Assembly: GCA_002454425.1 (NCBI GenBank)
Contig: DKIV01000033.1
Location: 23,321-87,320 of the forward strand
Reading direction: 5' to 3'
Source of the DNA: Sphingobacteriaceae bacterium UBA6709
GTDB lineage: Bacteria > Bacteroidota > Bacteroidia > Sphingobacteriales > Sphingobacteriaceae
DNA length: 64,000 nucleotides
In this document: piece after piece, positions 45,261 through 53,960 of the stretch
Position numbering within the stretch: the first letter of the stretch is position 1
Layout of the letters: each line of letters opens with the position of its first letter
Notes under the pieces: model-generated
Seen by the model: only the letters and a program-made list of their open reading frames with translations
What the model was told of the DNA's origin: nothing
Database searches by the model: none
Program-made: the position numbers and the translations under genes

Positions 45261-45950
45261 ATGAGCACAATGAAAAAATTTATGGTCATGTTGCCCGTTA
45301 GCGCCATGACTCTGTTTGTTGCCTTGCCACGGCAGGCGGATGCCCAGATCGCCATCGCTGAGGTGATCAAGGCGGGAGTAAAGAAAGTCATTAAAGCCGT
45401 AGATCTGAAGGTGCAACGCCTGCAGAATGAAACCATCTGGCTGCAAAACGCACAAAAAGTACTCGAAAATCAACTGAGCAAACTCAAGCTCACGGAAATT
45501 GCCGATTGGGCCGCCCGCCAACAAGAGCTCTATGGTAAATATTATAACGAGCTATGGGAGATTAAAGCCACCATCAGCTATTATCATAAACTTAAAGAGC
45601 TCACCGATAAACAGGTAGCCATCGTGGAGGAATACCGCTGGGCATGGAATCTATTTAATCGAGACAAACATTTTCGGACTGAAGAACTCGCTCACATGGA
45701 ATCCGTATATCAGGGGATGCTGGACGCCAGCTTAAACAATCTGGACCAATTACTGCTGGTGGTGGAAAGCTTTCGCTCGCAAATGTCCGATACGCAGCGC
45801 ATGGAGCAAATCAGCAAAGTTGCTCAAGCAATGGACGATACCTACCGTGATTTGCGGCAGTTTAATACGCAAAATAGCATGCTCAGTATTCAGCGGGCAG
45901 CCAGCCTGGAAGAAGTAACCGTTTTAAAAGAACTCTATGGAATCAAATAA
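45261..45950 (+). CDS. traI: Conjugative transfer protein TraI (DUF4141)
   Basis: A 229-residue exported protein: signal peptide MKKFMVMLPVSAMTLFVALP ending before DAQIAIAEV, then coiled helices. The segment VQRLQNETIWLQNAQKVLENQLSKLKL is typical of DUF4141. The C-terminal part (SLNNLDQLLLVV ... RDLRQFNTQNSMLSIQRA) resembles that of the third gene in this cluster (46598-47242). Likely a periplasmic VirB5-like component. ATG at 45270 is an alternative start. Confidence 0.85.
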   Translation: MSTMKKFMVMLPVSAMTLFVALPRQADAQIAIAEVIKAGVKKVIKAVDLKVQRLQNETIWLQNAQKVLENQLSKLKLTEIADWAARQQELYGKYYNELWEIKATISYYHKLKELTDKQVAIVEEYRWAWNLFNRDKHFRTEELAHMESVYQGMLDASLNNLDQLLLVVESFRSQMSDTQRMEQISKVAQAMDDTYRDLRQFNTQNSMLSIQRAASLEEVTVLKELYGIK

Positions 45951-46614
45951 AGTAAAAGCCTGGATATCTCGGGGAGGCAAAGCGCTGCTTTGTTGTACCA
46001 TGTTTCAGCTAGGCCTGCAGGATGACCTTTGCGCACAGACCTTCGCCGAGATCTTTAAGCAAAAGAAGACCCAGAAGAAGTATTTGCTCGAGCAGATCGC
46101 CGCCCTGCAGGTTTTTACCGGTTATGTGCGTCAGGGTTACCAGATCGCAGGCCAGGGCTTGGAGGCTATCGGCAGCTTTAGCGGAGAGGAGAAAGCATTA
46201 CATAACGCATTTTTCGATCACCGTCGCGGCCTTTTATCGGGCTTGGCGTCCAGCCCGACTCTCGCTCGCCTGATGTATCTGAAAGAGGCATTAGAAAAAT
46301 CCCTAACAGGCAACCCCGGCGTCGTTTCGGAGCTTTCCCCAAGCCAGCGAGACTACGTCAAAACCATATGGAAGCAACTTCGATCCCGCGCTACGATCGC
46401 AGCTATCGAACTCGAGCAGTTAACGCGTAAAGGAGCTCTGGAACTTGAAGATCAGCAGCGCCTATCACGCCTTCAGGAACTGCTTACCCGTTATGAGGAA
46501 ATGCGGGAGTTCTCCTGCTTTTTTACCGCGCAACTGCTTCAGCTTTCCGGCGAGCAAAAAAGGATGCAACGTGAATTAACGCTAACCCAAACGCTATATG
46601 AAAAAGAGGATTGA
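45937..46614 (+). CDS. Exported transfer-operon protein, paralogue of its downstream neighbour
   Basis: A 225-residue protein with a signal-like N-terminus ending near LCAQTF. The segment VRQGYQIAGQGLEAIGSFSGEEKALHNAFFDH parallels KKGYQVISQGYNTIRDISSGNFSLHQVFID in the next gene (key positions: GYQ, QG, I, S, LH, F). It overlaps traI by 14 bases and the next gene by 17. Function unknown; its place suggests a periplasmic part of the channel. Confidence 0.75.
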   Translation: MESNKVKAWISRGGKALLCCTMFQLGLQDDLCAQTFAEIFKQKKTQKKYLLEQIAALQVFTGYVRQGYQIAGQGLEAIGSFSGEEKALHNAFFDHRRGLLSGLASSPTLARLMYLKEALEKSLTGNPGVVSELSPSQRDYVKTIWKQLRSRATIAAIELEQLTRKGALELEDQQRLSRLQELLTRYEEMREFSCFFTAQLLQLSGEQKRMQRELTLTQTLYEKED

Positions 46615-47242
46615 TCTGGTGCTGGCTTCCATGCTACTGGTGCCCTTCTGCCAACCACGGGTCGTGCTGGGGCAATCAACGGAGGCGCAGCAGCTCCTGC
46701 TCAATGCAGAGAAGCTCAGCCAACTAAAAAACATTCTGGAAGACATGAAAAAAGGCTATCAGGTCATCTCGCAGGGATACAACACCATTCGGGATATTTC
46801 CAGTGGCAACTTTTCCCTGCATCAGGTATTCATTGATGGCTTACTGAAGGTGAATCCCGAATTGAAAAAGTATGCCCGCGTAGCAGAGATTATTTCCACG
46901 CAGCAGCGTATTCTTTCCGAATATAAGGCCGCCTATGGCTCCTTCCAGCGTTCAGGAAGCTTTGGGGTTTCCGAGCTATCCTATCTGAACGGAGTGTATG
47001 CCGGCTTATCCTCGGCCAGCCTGAAAAATCTCGATGACCTGCTGATAGTACTTACCGGTAATTCCCTGCGCGCCAGCGATGGTGAACGTTTGGAAATGAT
47101 CGATAAGTTATTTCTGGAAATGCGGGACCTGCTGTTCTTTCTGCGCGAGTTCAATCGGCAGGCTTCGCTGCTGAATTATCAGCGCAGCCTGGCAAAACGA
47201 GATCTCCTGCAACTACGAACCTATTTCCCAAATACACCTTAA
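46598..47242 (+). CDS. Exported transfer-operon protein, TraI-like C-terminus
   Basis: A 214-residue exported protein with a signal peptide (about 1-25). Its N-terminal half resembles the preceding gene and its C-terminal half resembles TraI (ASLKNLDDLLIVL, SDGERLEMIDKL, FNRQASLLNYQRS). Proteins of this kind are sometimes labelled TerB-like in Bacteroidetes elements, but I see no tellurite-resistance features. Probably periplasmic. Confidence 0.78.
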   Translation: MKKRIDLVLASMLLVPFCQPRVVLGQSTEAQQLLLNAEKLSQLKNILEDMKKGYQVISQGYNTIRDISSGNFSLHQVFIDGLLKVNPELKKYARVAEIISTQQRILSEYKAAYGSFQRSGSFGVSELSYLNGVYAGLSSASLKNLDDLLIVLTGNSLRASDGERLEMIDKLFLEMRDLLFFLREFNRQASLLNYQRSLAKRDLLQLRTYFPNTP

Positions 47243-47253
47243 ATCTCCCGCTT

Positions 47254-48435
47254 ATGAAAAAGAAGATTGTATTACTAAGTGGAATGTCCCTGTTATTTGT
47301 ACCGCTGCTTGCAGGTGCCCAAACGGCGCCGGCCTCGCTATCTGGCATGCAAGGTGAGCTTGATAAAGTGTATCAGCAGATGTTACCCATGTGCTCGGAT
47401 CTGATTGGCGCAGGACGAGCCATTGCGGGATTTGCCGCACTCTGGTATATCGCCAGCCGCGTTTGGCGCCATATTGCCGCTGCCGAATCCGTGGATGTTT
47501 ACCCTCTGTTGAGACCCTTCGCCCTGGGGCTTGCCATTCTGCTGTTTCCCTCAGTCATCGCTATCATGAATGGCATCATGCAACCCGTGGTTTCTGCAAC
47601 CGCCGGCATGGTCAGCGGGAGTAACAAAGCGATTGAAACGCTGCTCCGCCAAAAAGAGATCGCTATTCGCAGAAGCCCCGCCTGGCAAGCTTATGTCGGA
47701 GAAACCGGCAGCGGCAATCAGGAAAAATGGTATAAATATACCCATCCAGAGAGCGCGTCCTCCGAAGATGGGATGTTTGATGGTATCACAAATAGCATTA
47801 AATTCTGGATGGATAAGCAGAGTTATAATTTCCGCAATTCCATTAAGCAGTGGATGAGTCAGGTGTTAGAACTGGTCTTTCAGGCAAGCTCACTCTGCAT
47901 TAATACCCTGCGTATTTTCTTTCTGATTATCCTGGCCATTGTGGGACCCCTGGTATTCGGTTTTGCCGTCTTTGATGGCTTTCAGCATAGCCTAAATAAC
48001 TGGATTGCCCGCTACATCAACGTTTTCCTCTGGCTTCCTATTGCCAACATCTTCGGCAGCATCATCGGAAAGATCCAGGAGAATATGCTAAAGATCGACA
48101 TCTCCCAAATTCAGGAGCAAGGTGACACCTTTTTTAGTACTACCGATACCGCCTACATGATCTTTATGCTCATCGGAATTGTCGGCTACTTTTCGGTGCC
48201 CACCATTGCAAGCTATGTCGTGCATGCCGCAGGAGGCAACGGCTTATTGCGCAATGTAAACACCCAGCTCATGAGTAATGCCAGCCAGGTGTATTCCCAA
48301 AGCATAAAAGGGGATTCTGTCATGGTAAGCTCCCTTAAGGGATTTTCCAGTAATTCTTATAACTATTTACGCTCGCGACTTTCCGGTAATTCAGAAACTA
48401 CTACGCAGCGCGATACGCTTTCAGGAAACAAATAA
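47254..48435 (+). CDS. traJ: Conjugative transfer protein TraJ (VirB6-like)
   Basis: A 393-residue polytopic inner-membrane protein with a signal peptide and about six hydrophobic segments, including ILFPSVIAIMNGIM, FFLIILAIVGPLVFGFAVF and FMLIGIVGYFSVPTIASYVV. The mid-protein segment VSATAGMVSGSNKAIETLL and the end AAGGNGLLRNVN are typical of TraJ. VirB6-like proteins form the inner-membrane channel. It follows the previous gene by 11 bases. Confidence 0.9.
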   Translation: MKKKIVLLSGMSLLFVPLLAGAQTAPASLSGMQGELDKVYQQMLPMCSDLIGAGRAIAGFAALWYIASRVWRHIAAAESVDVYPLLRPFALGLAILLFPSVIAIMNGIMQPVVSATAGMVSGSNKAIETLLRQKEIAIRRSPAWQAYVGETGSGNQEKWYKYTHPESASSEDGMFDGITNSIKFWMDKQSYNFRNSIKQWMSQVLELVFQASSLCINTLRIFFLIILAIVGPLVFGFAVFDGFQHSLNNWIARYINVFLWLPIANIFGSIIGKIQENMLKIDISQIQEQGDTFFSTTDTAYMIFMLIGIVGYFSVPTIASYVVHAAGGNGLLRNVNTQLMSNASQVYSQSIKGDSVMVSSLKGFSSNSYNYLRSRLSGNSETTTQRDTLSGNK

Positions 48436-48449
48436 TAACCCATAGCGCC

Positions 48450-49064
48450 ATGTTTAAACACTTTAAAAATATCGACACGGCTTTTCGCTATATACGGGCC
48501 TTTAGCCTGCTGTTTTTACTAGCAAACGCACTGGTGGTTTGCTTTAGCCTCTACCAAAGTAAGCAACTCGTAGAGACCGCTCAGAATCGGGTGGTGGTGC
48601 TTTATAATGGCAGTGTGGTTCAAGCCGTGGTTTCCCAGCGCAAGGCCAATCTGCCAGTGGAGCTAAAAGATCACATTCAGAACTTTCATCACTATTTCTT
48701 TGAACTAAGTCCTGATGAAAAAGCGATCAAAGAAAACATGCTGAAAGCCTTGTTTCTCGCTGATGCCTCGGCAGCCCGGCAATACGACAACCTGAAAGAG
48801 TCCGGATTCTATAATAATTTGATTGCTGCCAGCGTCGTGCAAACCCTGCAAACCGATAGTATCCAGCTCGATACTGATCACTATCCTTACGCTTTTACTT
48901 ACTACGGACACCAGCGGTTGGAGCGCTCCAGCAACACCTCATCTCGCCAGCTAATCACCAGTGGCAGGGTTCGTAACCTCAGCGAGCGCACGCCGGATAA
49001 TCCTCATGGATTTCTGATCGAAGACTGGCAGGTTCTGCAAAATCAGGCACTCTCAAGTCATTAA
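48450..49064 (+). CDS. traK: Conjugative transfer protein TraK (VirB8-like)
   Basis: A 204-residue protein beginning MFKHFKNIDTAFRYIRAFSL, typical of TraK, with one N-terminal membrane helix (about 17-36) and a periplasmic domain containing HHYFFELSPDEKAIKENM and the late segment NPHGFLIEDWQVL. VirB8-like proteins nucleate assembly of the channel. It lies between traJ and traM, as expected. Confidence 0.9.
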   Translation: MFKHFKNIDTAFRYIRAFSLLFLLANALVVCFSLYQSKQLVETAQNRVVVLYNGSVVQAVVSQRKANLPVELKDHIQNFHHYFFELSPDEKAIKENMLKALFLADASAARQYDNLKESGFYNNLIAASVVQTLQTDSIQLDTDHYPYAFTYYGHQRLERSSNTSSRQLITSGRVRNLSERTPDNPHGFLIEDWQVLQNQALSSH

Positions 49065-49082
49065 CCTTTAAATTTTAATACC

Positions 49083-50141
49083 ATGAAAACTCAAGAACAG
49101 AACAAACGCAAAATGCTATTGATCCTTCCCTTGCTCGTGATGCCGTTTTTAGCGCTAGCCTTTTACGCCATGGGTGGTGGTAGAACTGCCTCGAACGCAC
49201 AGCCCTTGCAGCCCGGTAAACTCAGCACCGAGTTACCCGAGGCAAGCTTCAAAAAGGAAACGCCCATGGACAAGCTTACCATGTATCAAATGGAAGCCCG
49301 AAAAGAGCACAACCAGCGCATAGAAGATCAGGAAGCGTTCAAGAAACTAGCGACATTAAGCCCTGAGCAGAAGAAACAAGATCTCACCGAGCAGCAAATC
49401 AATGAGCGGCTCCATCGTCTGCAACGGGAGATACACTCGCCTGAAAAAAGGCAGCCCGCAGCAATCATGCCGAGCCCCGTCCTCCCGGATGCCAGCATGG
49501 CTGAGGCTACTGGTCGATTGGAAAAACTAATGGGAGCAATCTCTGGAAATAAAGAAGATGATCCGGAGATCACGCAGCTAAATGTGCTGCTGGATAAAAT
49601 TATAGAAATTCAAAATCCCCGCCAGCAGGCTCTTGGTGACACCTCGCTCCACGATAATCAGTTCGTGGCCATCCGGGCAGAAGTGGCCCGCAAACAAAAG
49701 GTGGCACATGGGGCTAGCGTAGAACTTCGGCTAAAGGATTCATTACAAGTGGGCGCCTATACCATTCCCGCGGGACAGCTCGTATTTGGTACTTGCCGCA
49801 TTACCAATCAGCGTATGCTATTGGATATTAAAACTATCCGCTTGGGAGCTTCTATTATTCCCGTAGATCTGACCATTTATGATCTGGACGGCATGCCGGG
49901 GATATTTGTACCGCAGGCGAATCTCTCTGAATTGGGCAATAATAGCGCTGCGCGTGCCCTTGCAGGAACCAGCTTTTACGGAATGGATACCGGAATTGCC
50001 GGCCAGCTTGCCGGGGCAGGTATTGATGCGACTAAAGAACTGTTGGGAAAAAAGCTGCGTAAAATAAAAGTTAAACTGGAGCGGGGGCAGTCCATCCTGC
50101 TAAAAAATAACACGAACACGAAGCTAGCTTCCCGCCTTTAA
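49083..50141 (+). CDS. traM: Conjugative transfer protein TraM (VirB10-like)
   Basis: A 352-residue protein with one N-terminal membrane helix (LLILPLLVMPFLALAFYAMGG), a long charged linker, and a C-terminal VirB10-like domain: VAHGASVELRLKDSLQVGAYTIPAGQLVFGTCRI at its start and VKLERGQSILLKN at its end (key segments). In the usual order traN, the VirB9-like partner, follows; here the next gene is unrelated, so the outer-membrane partner is missing from view. Confidence 0.9.
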   Translation: MKTQEQNKRKMLLILPLLVMPFLALAFYAMGGGRTASNAQPLQPGKLSTELPEASFKKETPMDKLTMYQMEARKEHNQRIEDQEAFKKLATLSPEQKKQDLTEQQINERLHRLQREIHSPEKRQPAAIMPSPVLPDASMAEATGRLEKLMGAISGNKEDDPEITQLNVLLDKIIEIQNPRQQALGDTSLHDNQFVAIRAEVARKQKVAHGASVELRLKDSLQVGAYTIPAGQLVFGTCRITNQRMLLDIKTIRLGASIIPVDLTIYDLDGMPGIFVPQANLSELGNNSAARALAGTSFYGMDTGIAGQLAGAGIDATKELLGKKLRKIKVKLERGQSILLKNNTNTKLASRL

Positions 50142-50178
50142 ACTCCTCCTATCTATTTGAACACTAAATTTCAAAACT

Positions 50179-51147
50179 ATGAATCAGAAAAACCTGGAGA
50201 AACTCGCCGCAGAGTTGAAAGAACTCGGATTTGATAAAAAGCTTGCCGCAGAACTGGAAAAGCAAATGAAAAAGAACCCTTCCGAAATACAGCTGGAAAC
50301 CAAAATGCTCGTCGGCAGAACCTCGGCTGACTATGTCCTGCATTTCCGCCAATCCTCTAGCTCCGATTATTATTTCCTGAATAAATATGATGCCATCCTT
50401 GACAGAGGTAAACCCATTGGCGGCAATGAGAAATATATGGTATTCTCTCAGGATGAAGCAGGAAAAAAGCTCATCAAAAACTTCGACAATCCGCATTTGG
50501 CCATCGACTACTTTCAAGCGCAAAAGGGGAATGCAGAACTAGCTGTTGGAGAGAATCCTCAGGTAAAGTACCCTTTAGCCAGCAAGGAAAATGACAAGGT
50601 GACTTTTGTAGAAAAAGAGTTTCGCAGCGTGTTTTATGTGCCCGCTGTTCGTCAAACCATTTATGTAGAAAGTGGGAAAGGATTTACGGCTTCTCAAGCT
50701 GCCAACCTGCTGGATGGACGTGCCGTTTACCGGGATGATCTGTTGAATATAGCAGGGCAGCCCTATAAAGCTTGGATTGCACTGGACTTTGAAAAAGAAA
50801 AAGACCGCTTTCAAAACTACAAAACCCGGCAATATAATGATCCGGCTTATGGCTTTAATCTTCGGGAGACCCTTGAAAAATATCAAATTCAGGAGCTGAA
50901 AGATCCGCAGAAGCTAAAAGTATTGGAAGAGTCGCTTAAAAACGGCAACAGAGCATCAGTAACGGTAGAGGCCGAAGGTAAAAGTCTTAAAATGATGATC
51001 GAGGCTGTTCCACGCTACAGTCAGTTGAAGTTTTATAATGAGGCCGGAAGATCCGAAAAAAGGGAGGCCTATCTCAAAGAACCCTTATCTCCCCCCACTA
51101 TAGAAAAAAATGCCCCCAAAGCGCAGACCAATAGTGTAAAAATGTAA
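50179..51147 (+). CDS. DUF3945-like protein at the end of the transfer operon
   Basis: A 322-residue soluble protein. The second half has NLRETLEKYQIQELKDPQKL, EESLKNGNRASVTV and MIEAVPRYSQLKFYNEAG, which match the repeats found in DUF3945-type proteins of Bacteroidetes mobile elements. The N-terminal half, starting MNQKNLEKLAAELKELGFD, resembles partner proteins with conserved FLNKYDA and MVFSQD segments. It occupies the place where traN usually stands. Function unknown. Confidence 0.7.
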   Translation: MNQKNLEKLAAELKELGFDKKLAAELEKQMKKNPSEIQLETKMLVGRTSADYVLHFRQSSSSDYYFLNKYDAILDRGKPIGGNEKYMVFSQDEAGKKLIKNFDNPHLAIDYFQAQKGNAELAVGENPQVKYPLASKENDKVTFVEKEFRSVFYVPAVRQTIYVESGKGFTASQAANLLDGRAVYRDDLLNIAGQPYKAWIALDFEKEKDRFQNYKTRQYNDPAYGFNLRETLEKYQIQELKDPQKLKVLEESLKNGNRASVTVEAEGKSLKMMIEAVPRYSQLKFYNEAGRSEKREAYLKEPLSPPTIEKNAPKAQTNSVKM

Positions 51148-51150
51148 ATC

Positions 51151-51193
51151 AAAAAAGAGGTAATTGACGAGCTTGTCGTAATTACCTCTTTTT
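51151..51193. terminator. Bidirectional intrinsic terminator
   Basis: AAAAAAGAGGTAATT and AATTACCTCTTTTT form a long perfect stem, extended by ACGA/TCGT around a short loop, with A and T runs on both sides. It lies between the end of the transfer operon and the end of the convergent integrase gene. Confidence 0.92.
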
Positions 51194-51231
51194 AATATTC
51201 AAATGCCACATATAAAAGAGCGTTGATCTGG

Positions 51232-52452
51232 TTAGCTCTCCAACTTCTTCCTCAGTACCTCCATATCTTCACTAACCTTGCTATCCAAAATCTTAGCATA
51301 ATGCTGGGTAGTGCGGATATTTTTATGACCTAACATCTTGGAGACACTTTCAATGGGTACACCATTAGACAGAGTGACGGTAGTAGCAAACGTATGCCGG
51401 GCAATGTGGAAGGTAAGCTCTTTATTGATGCCACATAAAGTAGCTATTTCCTTCAGATAGCTATTCATCTTCTGATTGCTTAGGATTGGAAAAACTTTAT
51501 CCTGATTAATGGAGCGTGGATCATCCTTGTATTTTTCAATGATCCTTATGGCTTCTGCCAGCAACGGGATTCGAGAGGGGACATCCGTTTTCTGCCTACT
51601 GGTAAATATCCATTTTTTCCCATCTATTCCAAGCATGATTTCAGCATTCGTAAGTTTCTGTACATCCACATAGGCTAAACCCGTATAACAGCTAAATAGA
51701 AATATATCGCGCACCAATGATAGTCTCTCCAGACTAAAGACCTTATCCATTAACCGTTGGATTTCCTCCATGCTCAGGTAATCACGTACGACTTCTTTTA
51801 CCTGAACCTTGTAATTTAGGAAAGGGTCTGTTTGTATCCACCCGTTAGCAAGGCATATGCGGATAATCTTTTTAAAGTTCTTCAGGTATTTAACTGTGGT
51901 ATTATTCGAGCAGCCTCGTTTTGAGCGCAAGTAGTAGTCATAAGAAGATATGAAGTGATGATCTATTTCTTTAATATCAAGATCGTTCTTTTGGTATTGC
52001 CACTGCATAAACTCTACGGTATGGGAAAGGCAAGTATTATATCTTTCACACGTTCCTGCTGAATATTCCTTTCCAACGAGTTGCTTAATGCGCTCATTAT
52101 GCTCCCGGAAAATGGGAATCAATGTACGAATCTTTACCTGTTTGGTTTTTCCTTCCAAACGGTCGCGTAAATCGTCTACAGTAAAAGAACGTCCTTCGTT
52201 CATGAGCTGTGCATGCACATTAAAGATTTGTTGCTCCATGACCTTCATATATTGATTGAAGGCATTCGCTTCAGTGCTTTTTCCTCGCATCTTCTGCGTA
52301 ACCTGGTTCCATTGGTCTGGAAGAATATGCCTTCTGGTACTGATTTCTACGCGGTAGCCCGATAAGGAAATACGCAAATAAACGGGGGTAAGGCCGCTGA
52401 CAAGCGCCTTGTTTTTCTTTAGGAAAAAGTTGATGTAGATATCACCAATCAT
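51232..52452 (-). CDS. Tyrosine integrase, IntDOT-like
   Basis: About 406 residues from ATG at 52452 (MIGDIYINFFLKKNK); a longer frame with a TTG start at 52506 would run into the attachment repeat and is rejected. An arm-binding domain (about 1-80), a SAM-like core-binding domain (about 110-210) and a catalytic domain follow. Catalytic residues seen are HIARHTF (H-x-x-R), GHKNIRTTQHY with the final H and the nucleophile Tyr. The usual first Arg in TGLR is Ala here (CYTGLAYVD), as in other Bacteroidetes integrases related to IntDOT. It recombines the flanking repeats and lies at the right end, reading inward. Confidence 0.92.
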   Translation of the reverse strand: MIGDIYINFFLKKNKALVSGLTPVYLRISLSGYRVEISTRRHILPDQWNQVTQKMRGKSTEANAFNQYMKVMEQQIFNVHAQLMNEGRSFTVDDLRDRLEGKTKQVKIRTLIPIFREHNERIKQLVGKEYSAGTCERYNTCLSHTVEFMQWQYQKNDLDIKEIDHHFISSYDYYLRSKRGCSNNTTVKYLKNFKKIIRICLANGWIQTDPFLNYKVQVKEVVRDYLSMEEIQRLMDKVFSLERLSLVRDIFLFSCYTGLAYVDVQKLTNAEIMLGIDGKKWIFTSRQKTDVPSRIPLLAEAIRIIEKYKDDPRSINQDKVFPILSNQKMNSYLKEIATLCGINKELTFHIARHTFATTVTLSNGVPIESVSKMLGHKNIRTTQHYAKILDSKVSEDMEVLRKKLES

Positions 52453-52498
52453 CTCTTTGAAAATTAAAAAGTTAACAATCAATTTTCGCCCTTCCAAG

Positions 52499-52619
52499 TG
52501 GCCCAATTTAACGATTAAAAGGGGGCCACTCCAGAGACCACTTATGAGGTGGTCCCTTTTGAGATGATTTGCGCTGTAAAAAATAAAAAAACCGCCGAAA
52601 TCTAATGATTTGGGCGGCT
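52499..52619. repeat. Right attachment repeat (attR)
   Basis: The right copy of the element-end repeat, offset 52498 from the left copy. It begins next to the integrase upstream region and ends in the tRNA-Ser terminator, 26 bases from the tRNA 3' end. The inverted repeat AAAGGGGGCCAC / GTGGTCCCTTTT is less perfect here than on the left. The terminator part is intact here and damaged in the left copy, which fits an original attB on this side. Confidence 0.8.
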
Positions 52620-52620
52620 T
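52586..52620 (-). terminator. Intrinsic terminator of tRNA-Ser
   Basis: Read on the minus strand, AAGCCGCCC and the matching GGCGG arm surround AAATCATTAGATTT and are followed by a run of T. It lies 25 bases downstream of the tRNA 3' end. The element is integrated in this terminator, and the left repeat carries a base change that weakens the same stem. Confidence 0.85.
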
Positions 52621-52644
52621 TTAAATGCTTTAAATACTTATCAG

Positions 52645-52729
52645 CGGAGAGTGAGGGATTCGAACCCCCGGACCTTTAACAGTCAACGGTTTTCAAGACC
52701 GCCGCAATCGACCACTCTGCCAACTCTCC
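52645..52729 (-). tRNA. tRNA-Ser(TGA)
   Basis: An 85-base tRNA. Acceptor arms GGAGAGT and ACTCTCC pair fully. The anticodon loop is CTTGAAA with anticodon TGA, there is a long variable arm as in serine tRNAs, and the T-arm holds GGTTCGAAT. CCA is not encoded. The adjacent terminator is the integration site of the ICE. Confidence 0.97.
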
Positions 52730-53235
52730 GGGGACAAAAGTACAAACTCCAGCCATTTCTCCAAAAAATATTTTTAAATAATTATAAAATTTTTTTAATG
52801 TTCAGTTAATGAATCAATTGTCTTTTTGTTGTATTAGGGTAGGGGGAACAATTGCGTAGAAAATCGGTGTTTTTAATGAGAATTTTGGCTTCTTAGACCG
52901 ATACTAAACGGGAAAGTTGAAGCGTTTTTATGATGATAGGACTATAAAAACGCAAAATTGCTGTATCAAATAGCACGCTTATAAAGCGACTACGCTAAGC
53001 ATTCTCAAATAGAAAATCAGATTGTTTTTCTGAAATTACCCATGTCTCAGGAGCTTGATTTCCGCTTAGAGATTTTTCCCGTTAATGCGTCGGGTTTTCA
53101 GGAAATGAAAGTTGGTATCAGTATTACGGCTGGCGGAATATTGGCGTATAATCATACGTAGTAAACAGAATACTCACTAAATCCTTCAAGAGTTTAATTA
53201 ACAAGAAGCTCTAACGCCATTTGCTATAAATACCC
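52730..53235. other. Intergenic region upstream of tRNA-Ser
   Basis: About 500 AT-rich bases containing the tRNA promoter. A 39-codon frame at 53043-53162 exists on the plus strand, but I see no family and no ribosome site. Nothing else is supported. Confidence 0.4.
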
Positions 53236-53796
53236 CTAGCGTAAGCTTTCCGTGATAGCCAAAATTTCTTTCTGGAGTTCGGCACCTCGATCTTCATTAT
53301 ACCAACGTTGTAGCTCAAGTTTTATTTCCTCAAACGTTGCAGCACGTCCCATCATTTCGCTATAAAGAAGAGCACATTCTTGAGGACGAGGTCCCCAGAC
53401 ATGTAGATCCTGGCCATGTTCATCTCGTATTATTAACTTCGGGATAGATTTCCCTCCATTTGTAAGATATCTATCAATCAAAAACGGAGGCTGATCTCTT
53501 AGTTGAATATCCAATTCAATCTTGGGATTCAGGATGCTAAACTTATAGATAAAAGGAACGATATGGGCAGCGTCACCACACCAAGGCTCTGTTATCACAA
53601 TCCAGTGCAAACCCTTCGTTATTTGCCTGATCGACTCGGCAAGCTGCAGATTCACTTCTCCTGTCTTTAACCAGCGTTGTTGCCGCGACCAATTTAACTT
53701 TGTATAATTAAAGTAATCGGCTTTACTATAAGGTAACTCCGGATTGGGATTTTTTAAAATTTCTTCAAAATAGTGGAGGTAATCGTTGAATTTCAT
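53236..53796 (-). CDS. Thioredoxin-family protein (Thioredoxin_9-like)
   Basis: About 186 residues from the ATG at 53796 (MKFNDYLHYFEE); an in-frame start nine bases upstream is less likely. The segment WIVITEPWCGDAAHIVPFIYK carries a single active-site Cys (WCGDA) instead of CxxC, as in bacillithiol-type or thioredoxin-like reductases. IPKLIIRDEHGQDLHVWGPRP is the conserved C-terminal half. It probably acts in cytoplasmic thiol reduction. It is a stand-alone gene in the chromosomal segment. Confidence 0.85.
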   Translation of the reverse strand: MKFNDYLHYFEEILKNPNPELPYSKADYFNYTKLNWSRQQRWLKTGEVNLQLAESIRQITKGLHWIVITEPWCGDAAHIVPFIYKFSILNPKIELDIQLRDQPPFLIDRYLTNGGKSIPKLIIRDEHGQDLHVWGPRPQECALLYSEMMGRAATFEEIKLELQRWYNEDRGAELQKEILAITESLR

Positions 53797-53960
53797 CAAT
53801 AGCAAAAGGATTTTTTACAACTTTCTCTGCGTGAAAGCCGAATCTTTCCTTAAAGATAGGGGGCGATAATAGTAATACTACCATTGCTAAAAGTATTCTG
53901 ACAATATTCTTATCAAAGCGCCTTTTTTTGTGATTATTCTGATAAATCAGCGTTAAAATG

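Larger units (their letters stand above)
1..52619. mobile_element. Integrative conjugative element of Bacteroidetes type
   Basis: The element is delimited by an imperfect direct repeat of about 120 bp at its two ends, with a tyrosine integrase just inside the right end and a tRNA-Ser gene just outside. It carries relaxase, coupling protein, VirB4-, VirB6-, VirB8- and VirB10-like genes, RteC and RadC, plus defence, metal-resistance and SusCD cargo. The left boundary coincides with the first base of the window, so chromosome to the left cannot be seen. That the element is still mobile is an inference and is uncertain, because no TraN gene is visible. Confidence 0.9.

Noticed and set aside
46598..47242. 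Tellurite-resistance (TerB) function
   Set aside because: The label is sometimes used for such genes, but the sequence shows an exported TraI-like protein within a transfer operon.
52453..52506. TTG start for the integrase at 52506
   Set aside because: It lies inside the attachment repeat and adds residues unlike the family; the ATG at 52452 begins the normal arm domain.
53043..53162. 39-codon frame near tRNA-Ser
   Set aside because: No ribosome site, no recognised family and ordinary intergenic composition.
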